Of a DNA stretch of 64,000 nucleotides, positions 41,631-50,669 are shown piece after piece. The notes beneath the pieces are model-generated. The model saw only the letters and a list, made by a program, of their open reading frames with translations, was not told where the DNA came from and did no database searches. The stretch comes from ZC4RG30 sp039917615 (GTDB lineage: Bacteria > Pseudomonadota > Gammaproteobacteria > Steroidobacterales > Steroidobacteraceae). Each line of letters opens with the position of its first letter. The stretch's first letter is position 1. The stretch is taken from the NCBI GenBank assembly GCA_039917615.1, contig JBDSJD010000023.1, positions 1-64,000 of the forward strand, read 5' to 3'. The position numbers and the translations under genes were made by a program.

Positions 41631-44600
41631 CTAATTCGCGCCAGCGGCCGAACGATTACTGGCGCGCCCTACCAGTGGCGCGATGGCTTCGAGCAGCTGG
41701 CTTTCCTGGTAAGGCTTGCCGAGATATTCGTCGACGCCAAGTTCCAGGGCGCGGGCACGATGTTTCTCGCCCACACGCGAGGTGATCATGATGATCGGCA
41801 CGCCGCGCAACCGCTCGCTGCTTCGCATGTGCGCAGCCACGTCGTAACCATCCATGCGTGGCATTTCGATATCGAGCAGCACCACATCAGGCACATGCTC
41901 TTCCATGACAGCCAGCGCATCCATGCCGTCGCGCGCCGTCAGCACGCGCATGCCATTGCGCTCCAGCAACCGCTGCGTCACGCGGCGCACGGTGATGGAA
42001 TCGTCCACCACCAGCGCGACGACGCGGCGATCGGGCTTCTCGCGCGGCACGGCAGACTGCGCGCGACTGCGCCAGCCCGCGCGCACCAGTGCGCCAATGT
42101 CCAGGATGACGACGATGCGTCCATCACCCAGGATCGTGGCGCCTGACACGCCGCGAATCGATGCGATCTGCGGGCCAACCGGCTTGACGACGATTTCACG
42201 GCTGCCAATCAGCTCCTCGGCGACAAGACCCGTGGAAAGTTCTCCCGCGCGTACCAACACCACTGGCAAGGTCGGCTCGTCGTCGGGCAGAACACCCGCC
42301 TCCATGCCGACAAAACTTCCCAGATGCTGGAAGCGATACTTGTGGCCGCCATAAGTATAAGACGGCACTTCGCTCTGCATGTGCTGCAGGATCTCGGCGC
42401 GCGAGAGGCGCACCACACTCTCCACAGTGGGCAGCGGCAGCGCATAGTACTCATCGGCAATGCGCACGATCAGCGCGTGACTGACAGCCAGCGTGAACGG
42501 CAGGCGTATGGTGAAACGCGACCCTTGACCGGTCGTGGTTTCCATGTGCAGCGCGCCGCCCAATTTCTTGACCTCGGTGGCTACCACGTCCATACCTACG
42601 CCGCGACCGGCAGCCTGCGTCAGGTTCTCGGCCGTGGAGAATCCCGGCTCGAGAATCAGCTGCATCGCTTCTTCGTCGGTCAGCGCCTGATCGGGACGAA
42701 TCAGCCCCAGCGATATCGCCTTGACGCGGATCGCGTCGATGTTCATGCCGGCACCGTCGTCACGGACTTCGACAATAACCTCGGCGCCCTCGCGGCGCAG
42801 GTTCAGATGTATCTGGCCTGTTTCCGGCTTGCCCGTTGCAAAACGCTGCTGGGGTGTTTCAATGCCGTGCACCACGGCGTTGCGCAGCAGATGCTCGAAT
42901 GGCGGCAGCATGCGCTCCAGTACCTGCCGGTCGAGTTCGCCGGACGCGCCATCGACCACAAGTTCGGCCTTCTTGCCGGTGTCGGTTGCCGCCTGGCGGA
43001 CAATGCGCGACAGGCGCTGCACATGCCGCTGGAACGAAACCATGCGGGTGCGCATGAGCCCGTTCTGCATCTCGGTGATCGTGCGCCCCTGCTGCTGCAA
43101 CAGGTTCTGCGTCTCGCCGGTCAACGATTCCAGCAATGCCTGGATACTGGCAACGTCGCTGGCGGTTTCTGCCAATGCCCGCGAAAACTGCTGGATAGAT
43201 GAATAGCGGTCAAGCTCCAGCGGATCAAAATCAGCACGCGGCCCGGTCTCGGTTTCGTGCCGGTGCAGGATCTGCGCCTCGGTCTCGATTTCCAGCTTGC
43301 TGAGCTGTTCCTTCAGGCGTGTCACGGTGCGCGACAGCTCGCCCAGGTTGAATTCCACCGAACCCAGCTGCTGTTCAACGCGCGAGCGTGCAATGCTGAC
43401 TTCGCCGGCCTGGTTCAGCAGTTGATTGAGAAGCTCGGCATCCACACGCGCCATCTCGGCACGCTCGACGGGCTGGACGGGTTCACGCCCAGGCGGCACC
43501 GCGGCAGAAGCCAGCAATTGCGCAAACGCTGGCGGGCGCTCGGGTGGTGCGATTACCGGCACCTCCAACAGCGAAGGGGCAGCGACCACTTCCAGTTCCA
43601 TAGTGGGCGCAGAGTGGAATGATGGCGCTGCCACCGGCAGGTCGATCACATTCGACACTGGCGGTTCGAATTGCGCCACGGGCTCTTCAACAGGCCCAAG
43701 CGGTGAGTCACCGCCAGTGAGGCTGCGCACCTGCGCCAGTAGCGCTGGCACCTGGGCGACAGGCCGGCTGCCTGCCAGCTGGTCACGCATGTGCCCCAAT
43801 GCATCGAGCGAACTCTGCAGCGCGTCGCGCGCCTGCCGGCTCGGCGGCACAGTGCCAAGTTCGATGCCAATGATCAGTGATTCAAGCTCATGTGCAAGGT
43901 CGCCCATCGCCGCCACACCGGCCATGCGTGCGCCACCCTTGATGGTGTGCAGCGGACGCTTGAGCGCCTCAAACTCCTCCGGACGAGGCTCGGTAAGGCT
44001 GATGCCCTGGAACGAGATCTGCGATTCCTCCAGCAATTCCGTGGCTTCTTCACTGAAGATCGCCGCGATCTCCGGGTCGTAATCCACTTCGGCAGCCGAT
44101 GGCGCCACCTGCTCGTTGGTCCCAGTAATCTCCGTGGCACTTGCACTGATGCGTCGCTCCAGGGCCGACTCGGCCTGTGCGATGCCCGCCAGCAGCCGGT
44201 CGTGAGATACGAAGTACCCCGTGCTCTCGTCAAGATTTCGGCTGACGCTTTCCATCTCCGTCATGGACTCTGCAATGAGTTCGAGGTCCTGGCTGACCAG
44301 GCCCACACCGCTGTCGAACGCCTTGCGCAACCAGTGATTCAGGGGTTCGGCCAAGCGTATGCCGTGACGGGCCTCAGCCATCTTGGAACTGCCGGACAGC
44401 GTATGGCACGCACGGTACACCGGCTCGGGTAGCAGGTACGGCGGGTTGAATCCGCGCGCCTTGGCAAGCCACTCACGCACCGTGGCCACATGACTGTCGG
44501 TCTCGCGCGCATAAATGTCGCGCAGCGTGGGCTCTGGGTCCGGTTCGGGCAGATGCGGCGGCACAGGCGGCTCTGCTACCTGGAGCGACACCGGCGAGGG

Positions 44601-46892
44601 CACGATGGCCGGCAGGGCCGCGATGAGTGTTGAGGCGCCACTTGCCGCCGGCTCAAGCGCCTTGCCCGCTGCCAGTGCGTGGGCACGCGCCGACAGGCCT
44701 CGGATATCCGCCGCTGCAGGTGTTCCGCGTGCAAGTTGGTCGATCAGTTGCGGCAGCACCGACACCGCTTCACGCAGGGTCTGCAAAATTGGCGGCGAGC
44801 GCGTCAGTGTCTTGTCGAGCAACCGGTTCAGAAGATTCTCGACGGACCAGGCGAACTCGGCCAACGCGGAGGCACCAACCACCCGCCCGCTGCCCTTCAA
44901 GGTATGGAATGCGCGGCGCGATGCGATCAGCGCCTCTTCATTGGCCGGATCCTGATCCCAGGCCGGCATCTGTCGTGTGATCTTGGCCAACTCCTCGCGT
45001 GCTTCTTCCAGGAACAGCGCAATCAGCTCGGGATCCGGGACCTCCGACAGCACAGACTTGCCGAACACTGGCAACACCGGTGCCGTCGTCGCGATCACAG
45101 ATGACGCGGACTGCGGAGTGTCGAGCACCAGCGTGCCGGTGTGCTGCTTTTCCGCCAGCGGCGGCACGGTCGGCACTTCGCGCAACGGCTGGGCATCCAC
45201 GGCCGTGAGCGCAATATCGGCATTATCGAGCATGTACCAGGGGTCGGAGCGCCCTGCCTGCAGCGTCTCCATGTAGTACTCGATGCTCACAATGGCATCG
45301 GCAAGGCGTTCCAGTGCGTGCGGCGCCAAGCCCGGCCCGCCCTGCTGCATCACGGTTTTCAGGTGCCCGGTGACGCGTTCCATGCACTGCACGGCGCGCG
45401 TTTTTCCGAGCATCACAAGACCTGCCTGAAGGCCTTGCATGAGATCCAGCCAGTTGTCGAAGCCGGCGCCATCCAGGGTGCCAACGACGTTTTGCGTGAT
45501 GTATTCCTTGACGCGTGCGAGATTCACCACGCATTCACGCAACACCGCCGACTGCACATGCTGAAAGTCGATATCGACCGCGGGCTCGCCGACCACGTGA
45601 CTGCGCGGCAGGATCATGCCGATCAGTTCATCGTCGAGACGGTCTTCCACCTGGATCAGCGCCGCGGCGATGTCGACGAGCGCCGATTCGCTGGGTCGCT
45701 CATTGGAAGCAACCATGGCTTCGAGACGGATGATCTCGGCCTGCACCTTCGCGCGCTGTTCGCCGAGACCCAGCACACCCAGCGTGTCGCCGATCTTGCG
45801 CAACAGTTCGACCTGCGGGCCGAGTTCGTCGGGGGCGGCGCCGCCACGACGCACGAAGATATCGAGCACATCCTTGATCTTGGCGAGGTCTTCACGAATG
45901 GCGGCGGCCACCGTCTGCATCAGCTTGATGGAAGGCGCCGACAGGTTCTCGCGTTCCTGCTCGATGTTCTCGTCCACCGGCAGCAGCTCCCCGAGACGGA
46001 AGGAGTTGCGCACCGCGGTAACGCGCGGCCCGCCGGATGTGGCGCGGGCTATGTAATAGAGCAGGTTGTTCAGCAGTTCGACCGGCGGATGCTGCGCATA
46101 CAACGCCTCACCTTGTTCGTAAAGCCGCTTGATCTCGCGGTCGGCAAGGCCAAGCATCCGCTTCACCGACACGCCACCTTCCAGGCCGCGCTCGCGCAAT
46201 GCCTCGATCAGCGCACCCACCACCCACCACAACTGGAACAGCGCCTGCGTCGTAGCCACCTTTTCAAAACGGGACGCGACTGCAGATATTCCCTCGAGAT
46301 GGTGATCGACCCGCTCGCCACGGATCCAGCCGACGAGCCCAGTCTGGAAGCGCGCGCGCAGCTTGCGCGCCCACTGCACCACCGACAGGACTTCACCACT
46401 TTCCGGCAGCTGCGGCGCGGGCTGCTGGTCCGAACGCAGATTGAGCGACAGCAGCGTGCCTTCCGACAGCAAGGGACTGCCCCGCACCGCCCGCATGTCG
46501 TTCAGCAGTGGCAGCAGCACCAGCGCCATGTCACGCCCGCCGGCCAGCACCCGGTCCAGATAGCCGGGCAGCTGCACGATGGCGCGCATTAATGCATCAA
46601 GTGCTTCAGCCTGGTTCTTGCGCGCATCGACGGTGGATTCGAGATAGGCGCACACCTCGTGCATCTCTTCGGCCAGCAGCGCCGCGCCATGGATCTCCAT
46701 GACGCGCAGCACACCCTGCACCTGCTGCAGTTCACTGCGGCAGCGCTGCATCAGCGATGCGTTGTCGCCCTGCTCGACGAACGCCTCCAGCGCCACGCGA
46801 GCCTCGTTGAGCGAGGCCATGATTTCCCGCGCCACCGCGTCCAGCGTCTGGCTTGCGACCTGCGGCGTCAGATCGGTCGCCTTCTCAGCCAT
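41631..46892 (-). CDS. chpA: Chemotaxis-type hybrid histidine kinase ChpA
   Basis: A 1753-residue hub kinase of type IV pilus chemotaxis. The N-terminal about 600 residues are FimL/Hpt-like helical bundles. Three canonical Hpt domains follow, with histidines in FHTLKGSG (His663), CHTLSGSS (His830) and LHTIKGGARMAG (His982). Then come the CheA dimerisation and ATPase core (LRNAVVHGIE, DDGAGMNIDAI, AAGRGVGMDVV), a CheW-like domain and a C-terminal receiver (VVDDSITVRR, VVLLDIEMPRMDGYD, GKPYQ). P. aeruginosa ChpA is much longer (about 2,470 aa) with more phosphotransfer domains. It overlaps pilJ by 8 bp. Confidence 0.93.
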   Translation of the reverse strand: MAEKATDLTPQVASQTLDAVAREIMASLNEARVALEAFVEQGDNASLMQRCRSELQQVQGVLRVMEIHGAALLAEEMHEVCAYLESTVDARKNQAEALDALMRAIVQLPGYLDRVLAGGRDMALVLLPLLNDMRAVRGSPLLSEGTLLSLNLRSDQQPAPQLPESGEVLSVVQWARKLRARFQTGLVGWIRGERVDHHLEGISAVASRFEKVATTQALFQLWWVVGALIEALRERGLEGGVSVKRMLGLADREIKRLYEQGEALYAQHPPVELLNNLLYYIARATSGGPRVTAVRNSFRLGELLPVDENIEQERENLSAPSIKLMQTVAAAIREDLAKIKDVLDIFVRRGGAAPDELGPQVELLRKIGDTLGVLGLGEQRAKVQAEIIRLEAMVASNERPSESALVDIAAALIQVEDRLDDELIGMILPRSHVVGEPAVDIDFQHVQSAVLRECVVNLARVKEYITQNVVGTLDGAGFDNWLDLMQGLQAGLVMLGKTRAVQCMERVTGHLKTVMQQGGPGLAPHALERLADAIVSIEYYMETLQAGRSDPWYMLDNADIALTAVDAQPLREVPTVPPLAEKQHTGTLVLDTPQSASSVIATTAPVLPVFGKSVLSEVPDPELIALFLEEAREELAKITRQMPAWDQDPANEEALIASRRAFHTLKGSGRVVGASALAEFAWSVENLLNRLLDKTLTRSPPILQTLREAVSVLPQLIDQLARGTPAAADIRGLSARAHALAAGKALEPAASGASTLIAALPAIVPSPVSLQVAEPPVPPHLPEPDPEPTLRDIYARETDSHVATVREWLAKARGFNPPYLLPEPVYRACHTLSGSSKMAEARHGIRLAEPLNHWLRKAFDSGVGLVSQDLELIAESMTEMESVSRNLDESTGYFVSHDRLLAGIAQAESALERRISASATEITGTNEQVAPSAAEVDYDPEIAAIFSEEATELLEESQISFQGISLTEPRPEEFEALKRPLHTIKGGARMAGVAAMGDLAHELESLIIGIELGTVPPSRQARDALQSSLDALGHMRDQLAGSRPVAQVPALLAQVRSLTGGDSPLGPVEEPVAQFEPPVSNVIDLPVAAPSFHSAPTMELEVVAAPSLLEVPVIAPPERPPAFAQLLASAAVPPGREPVQPVERAEMARVDAELLNQLLNQAGEVSIARSRVEQQLGSVEFNLGELSRTVTRLKEQLSKLEIETEAQILHRHETETGPRADFDPLELDRYSSIQQFSRALAETASDVASIQALLESLTGETQNLLQQQGRTITEMQNGLMRTRMVSFQRHVQRLSRIVRQAATDTGKKAELVVDGASGELDRQVLERMLPPFEHLLRNAVVHGIETPQQRFATGKPETGQIHLNLRREGAEVIVEVRDDGAGMNIDAIRVKAISLGLIRPDQALTDEEAMQLILEPGFSTAENLTQAAGRGVGMDVVATEVKKLGGALHMETTTGQGSRFTIRLPFTLAVSHALIVRIADEYYALPLPTVESVVRLSRAEILQHMQSEVPSYTYGGHKYRFQHLGSFVGMEAGVLPDDEPTLPVVLVRAGELSTGLVAEELIGSREIVVKPVGPQIASIRGVSGATILGDGRIVVILDIGALVRAGWRSRAQSAVPREKPDRRVVALVVDDSITVRRVTQRLLERNGMRVLTARDGMDALAVMEEHVPDVVLLDIEMPRMDGYDVAAHMRSSERLRGVPIIMITSRVGEKHRARALELGVDEYLGKPYQESQLLEAIAPLVGRASNRSAAGAN

Positions 46893-48225
46893 TCAAGTCA
46901 CCCGACGCGCGCCGGAAAGTACCAGTGGCATCCGGATCAAGCTCGGGAGTGCTCCGCGAACGCAGCGCTGCAGCAGACGCCGCGGCCGCAGCATCCGGCA
47001 GACGGAAGCCGGCCACCGACTTGCGCAGCGCAGCGGACAGCTGCGCCAGCTTCGCGATGGCGTCCGAGGTGCTGCTGGTGGCATCTGCCGTCTGCGAACT
47101 GATCTCGCGCAGCACCTGCATGTTGCGCGCGACGCTCTGCGAAGACTGCGTCTGATTGCGCGAGCTGGCCGAGATGTTCTGCACCAGGCTTGCGATCTGG
47201 TTCGACACATGCTCGATCTTTTCGAGCGCGGAGCCGGCATTCTCGGCGAGCGTCGCGCCGCCGACCACATCAGCCGTGCTGCGCTCCATCGACACTACCG
47301 CACCATTGGTGTCGGTCTGGATGGCACGCACCAGCGCGTCGATCTGCTTGGTGGCATTGGTGGCACGCTCGGCCAGTCGCTGCACTTCGTCGGCCACTAC
47401 AGCAAAGCCGCGGCCTGCCTCGCCGGCCATCGACGCCTGGATTGAAGCGTTCAACGCCAGGATGTTGGTCTGCTCCGCCAGATCATTGATCAGCTCGACG
47501 ATATTGCCGATTTCCTGCGAGCTTTCACCCAGGCGCTTGATGCGCTTCGAGGTCTCCTGGATGGTTTCGCGGATTGCATTCATGCCCTCGATGGTGCGGC
47601 GCACGGCGTCTCCACCCTTGTGCGCGATGTCCACCGAATGGCGCGCCACATCGGCGGCACGCTCCGCATTGCCCGACACCTCTTCAATGGAACCAGCCAT
47701 TGCCCCGATTGATTCGGTTGCCGAGGCGATTTGGCGCGACTGTGCGCTGGAGGATTTCGCCAGGTGCTGGGCCAGCGCCTGCGTCTGCCGAGCGGCGCCG
47801 TCCACCTGAACTGACGACTGGTTGATTGTCGTGACCAGGCCGCGCAGCGATTCAACCGCAATGTTCACCGAGTCGGCGATGGCGCCAGTGATGTCCTCAG
47901 TTACCGTGGCTGTAGCGGTGAGGTCGCCCTGCCCAAGACCCGCGATTTCATCAAGCAATCGCAGAATGGCGCTTTGGTTGCGTTCGCTCTCGTCCTGCTG
48001 CACTTCGACCGCCAGCTGCGCCGCGGCCGTTTCATTGACGGCGGCACGGGTGGAGAGGAACAACAAAACCAGCGGCACCAGCGCAAACAGCGCCAGACCG
48101 CCAGCCAGAATCGCGAGCTGATTGCCGGAATAAATTGCGAGTCCGCCAGCTGCCAGCAGCAACAGAATGGCTAGCGTCAGGCACACCACAGTGCGCATTG
48201 AATTGGAACTGTCAGGCTGCGGCAT
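46885..48225 (-). CDS. pilJ: Methyl-accepting chemotaxis protein PilJ, short form
   Basis: A 446-residue receptor. Two transmembrane helices (about 10-31 and 36-57) are joined by only a few residues, so there is no periplasmic sensor domain. A HAMP-like or connector helix follows, then the signalling tip INDLAEQTNILALNASIQAS with GRGFAVVADEVQRLAERATN. P. aeruginosa PilJ is about 680 aa with periplasmic PilJ repeats that sense pilin. Place in the operon (after pilI, before chpA) supports the name. It probably reads a membrane or cytoplasmic cue, or depends on partners. Confidence 0.85.
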   Translation of the reverse strand: MPQPDSSNSMRTVVCLTLAILLLLAAGGLAIYSGNQLAILAGGLALFALVPLVLLFLSTRAAVNETAAAQLAVEVQQDESERNQSAILRLLDEIAGLGQGDLTATATVTEDITGAIADSVNIAVESLRGLVTTINQSSVQVDGAARQTQALAQHLAKSSSAQSRQIASATESIGAMAGSIEEVSGNAERAADVARHSVDIAHKGGDAVRRTIEGMNAIRETIQETSKRIKRLGESSQEIGNIVELINDLAEQTNILALNASIQASMAGEAGRGFAVVADEVQRLAERATNATKQIDALVRAIQTDTNGAVVSMERSTADVVGGATLAENAGSALEKIEHVSNQIASLVQNISASSRNQTQSSQSVARNMQVLREISSQTADATSSTSDAIAKLAQLSAALRKSVAGFRLPDAAAAASAAALRSRSTPELDPDATGTFRRASGDLNG

Positions 48226-48775
48226 CCAGGAACCCCGGGTTTTCGACCAGCAGGCGCAGACTCAGTACCGGCCAGGCTTCTCCGCCACGCCTGAATGCCC
48301 CTGCAACATATTTTTCACAACGCACGATGGTGGGTGGCGCATTGCCGCTGAACTCGCCATCGGTGAAGCGCCGGAAGCCCAGCACTTCGTCAATCATGAG
48401 ACCAGCCGGCACATCGCGATGGTTCACCACCAGCAGCCGCGTATTGCGGGTCAGTGGCGTAGCGCCGCTGCCCAGGTACTGACGCAGGTCGATGACCGGC
48501 AGCAATGCACCACGCACATTGGCGAGACCCTTCACCCAGTTCCTGGCGCCCGGCACACGGGTGAGCTGGCTCGGGTAGGTAAGCACTTCGCGCATTTCCT
48601 CGCGGGCTACCAGATAGGCCTCGCCGGCCATGCGCCAGGCGACACCCACCCACTCCCGGTCAGCATTGGCAGCTTCACTGGGCTCTGCCGAAACCGCGCG
48701 GCCACGGCGATCCAGCGCGACCAGCAGGTCGTATGGCTTGTCGCGTAGCGCTCGAATCAAGGAACTGGCGTCCAC
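48212..48775 (-). CDS. pilI: CheW-like adaptor PilI
   Basis: A 187-residue CheW-domain protein coupling PilJ to ChpA: EAYLVAREEMREVLTYP, RVPGARNWVKGLANVRGALL, PVIDLRQYLG, and NTRLLVVNHRDVPAGLMIDE. GTG 48775 with AAGGGC upstream is preferred; a TTG at 48796 would overlap pilH. Its end overlaps the pilJ start by 14 bp. Confidence 0.86.
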   Translation of the reverse strand: MDASSLIRALRDKPYDLLVALDRRGRAVSAEPSEAANADREWVGVAWRMAGEAYLVAREEMREVLTYPSQLTRVPGARNWVKGLANVRGALLPVIDLRQYLGSGATPLTRNTRLLVVNHRDVPAGLMIDEVLGFRRFTDGEFSGNAPPTIVRCEKYVAGAFRRGGEAWPVLSLRLLVENPGFLDAAA

Positions 48776-48785
48776 CGCACTGCCC

Positions 48786-49151
48786 TTAAGCTGCAAGCGT
48801 GGCTTGGGCTTTCTGCACCAGCAGATCGGCAGTGACTGGCTTGACCATGTAATCGACCGCGCCTTGGCGCAGGCCCCACACGCGATCGGTCGCCAGACCC
48901 TTGGAAGTGACCATTACGATGGGGATGGTGCGCGTGCCCGGATCGTTCACGATGGCGCGCGTTGCCTGATAGCCATTCATGCCCGGCATGACGATGTCCA
49001 TGAAGATCAGATCGGGATGCATCTCGCGGGCGAGCCGCACACCATCCTGACCATTGCCCGCCGTGGCCGTCTGGTAGCCACTTTTTTCGAGCGCCTTTTT
49101 CATGACGTGCACTTCGGTGGGAGAGTCGTCGACAATGAGTATGAGAGCCAC
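48786..49151 (-). CDS. pilH: Type IV pilus response regulator PilH
   Basis: A 121-residue single receiver domain. Acidic pocket ILIVDDSP, phosphorylation site Asp52 in LIFMDIVMPGMNGYQ, then the conserved Thr in IVMVTSK and Lys in MVKPVTADLL. In Pseudomonas PilH tunes pilus retraction downstream of ChpA. The start is GTG 49151 with AGGA upstream, 4 bp after the pilG stop; a longer in-frame start inside pilG is less likely. Confidence 0.9.
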   Translation of the reverse strand: MALILIVDDSPTEVHVMKKALEKSGYQTATAGNGQDGVRLAREMHPDLIFMDIVMPGMNGYQATRAIVNDPGTRTIPIVMVTSKGLATDRVWGLRQGAVDYMVKPVTADLLVQKAQATLAA

Positions 49152-49155
49152 TTTC

Positions 49156-49554
49156 CTATCTCCCAATGTGCGTTTCGATCGCACCCAGAAGCTCTTCCTT
49201 GGTGAACGGCTTGGTCAGATAGTGCTCGGAACCGACGATGCGGCCCCGGGCGCGATCAAAAAGCCCATCCTTGGAAGACAGCATGATGACGGGTATGTTG
49301 CGGAACACCTTGTTGTGCTTGATCAGCGCGCAGGTCTGGTAGCCATCCAGACGCGGCATCATGATGTCGACGAAGACGATGTCCGGCTGGTGATCGGCGA
49401 TCTTGGCCAGTGCGTCGAACCCGTCGATGGCGGTGAAAACCTCGCAGCCCTCCTTGGCCAGCAGGGTCTCGGCGGTGCGCCGGATGGTCTTGCTGTCGTC
49501 GATGACAAGGACCTTCAGGCCCTTGAAGCTGGCGTTCTCATCGGACACGGTCAT
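49156..49554 (-). CDS. pilG: Type IV pilus response regulator PilG
   Basis: A 132-residue single receiver domain: KVLVIDDSKTIRRTAE, phosphorylation site Asp63 in IVFVDIMMPRLDGYQTC, PVIMLSSKDG and YLTKPFTKEEL. This closely matches PilG, which promotes pilus extension. ATG 49554 has GGGAGCGCA directly upstream. It is the first gene of the pilG-pilH-pilI-pilJ-chpA-chpC operon and is divergent from gshB, as in P. aeruginosa. Confidence 0.93.
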   Translation of the reverse strand: MTVSDENASFKGLKVLVIDDSKTIRRTAETLLAKEGCEVFTAIDGFDALAKIADHQPDIVFVDIMMPRLDGYQTCALIKHNKVFRNIPVIMLSSKDGLFDRARGRIVGSEHYLTKPFTKEELLGAIETHIGR

Positions 49555-49700
49555 TGCGCTCCCGGCCTGGATCATGGCGTCTGGAATCCTGATTCTTTTA
49601 ACATATCGGCCTACCCCTCGCCATGCCACGGGTCCAGACAGATTCTGACAGTGGGATAACATGGCGCATTGAACTGGCACACGTTTCGGAAGACCGGTAA

Positions 49701-50666
49701 ATGTCGCACCCCCCCAGGCTGGCCGTAGTGATGGATCCGATCGCGGACATCAAATACGCCAAGGACACCAGCCTCGCCATGCTGCAGGCGGCGCAACACC
49801 GCGGTTACGAGCTGAGGTACTTCGAACAGGCGGATTTGTACCTGCGCGATGGCGTGGCGCGTGGCCGGGGCCGCGCGCTCACCGTCATGGCAGATCCCGC
49901 CAGGTGGTTCACGCTGGGCCCGGCCGAGGACGGGCCGCTGGGCGATTTCGACGTCATCCTGATGCGCAAGGATCCGCCGTTCGACCTGGAGTTCATCTAC
50001 ACCACCTACATCCTGGAGCGCGCCGAACTGGCCGGTGCGTTGGTGGTGAACCGTCCGCAGGGCCTGCGCGACATGAACGAGAAGGTCTATACCGCCTGGT
50101 ATCCGCAATTGTGCGCGCCCACCCTTGTGACCCGTGATATGCGCGCGATGGCGCAGTTCGCGCAGGAGTTCGAGCGCGTCGTGGTCAAACCCCTGCATGG
50201 CATGGGTGGGCGCTCGATCTTCGTGGTCGACCGGCAGGACAAGAACCTGAACGTGGTGTTCGAAACACTCACCGAATATGGTTCGCGCTTTGCAATCGTG
50301 CAGAAATACCTGCCGGAAATCGTTTCGAGCGGCGATTCACGCGTGCTCGTCATCGATGGAGTGCCCGCTCCCTACGCGCTGGCGCGCATGCCCTCGGCCA
50401 CCGACAACCGCGGCAACCTGGCTGCGGGGGCCACGGGCGTCGCCCGCCCACTGAATGACCGGGATCGCGAACTCGTGGCGGCGATTGGCCCGCAGCTGGC
50501 CGAACGCGGCATGCTGTTCGTGGGGCTGGATGTGATCGGCGGCTGCATAACGGAGATCAACGTGACGAGCCCGACGGGCGTGCGCGAAATCGACAAGCAG
50601 TTCGGCACCGATATCGCCGCACTGCTCATCGATGCCATAGACAAGCGGCTTGCGGCGCGCCGCTGA
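49701..50666 (+). CDS. gshB: Glutathione synthetase
   Basis: ATP-grasp ligase joining gamma-Glu-Cys and glycine. The 321-residue protein begins RLAVVMDPIADIKYAKDTSL, with MRKDPPFDLEFIYTTYILE, VVNRPQGLRDMNEKVYTAW, the KPLHGMGGRSIF loop and EINVTSPTGVREID. Its length and motifs match GshB. It is divergent from pilG over 146 bp and lies 3 bp before the tonB-like gene, a conserved neighbourhood in pseudomonads. Confidence 0.97.
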   Translation: MSHPPRLAVVMDPIADIKYAKDTSLAMLQAAQHRGYELRYFEQADLYLRDGVARGRGRALTVMADPARWFTLGPAEDGPLGDFDVILMRKDPPFDLEFIYTTYILERAELAGALVVNRPQGLRDMNEKVYTAWYPQLCAPTLVTRDMRAMAQFAQEFERVVVKPLHGMGGRSIFVVDRQDKNLNVVFETLTEYGSRFAIVQKYLPEIVSSGDSRVLVIDGVPAPYALARMPSATDNRGNLAAGATGVARPLNDRDRELVAAIGPQLAERGMLFVGLDVIGGCITEINVTSPTGVREIDKQFGTDIAALLIDAIDKRLAARR

Positions 50667-50669
50667 CGC

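Noticed and set aside
45141..46592. 483-codon frame opposite chpA
   Set aside because: His/Gln/Arg-rich shadow of a well-supported kinase gene.
49610..49700. Possible sigma-54 promoter (TGGCAC) near gshB
   Set aside because: The required downstream GC element at the right spacing is missing (TCGG rather than TTGCA).
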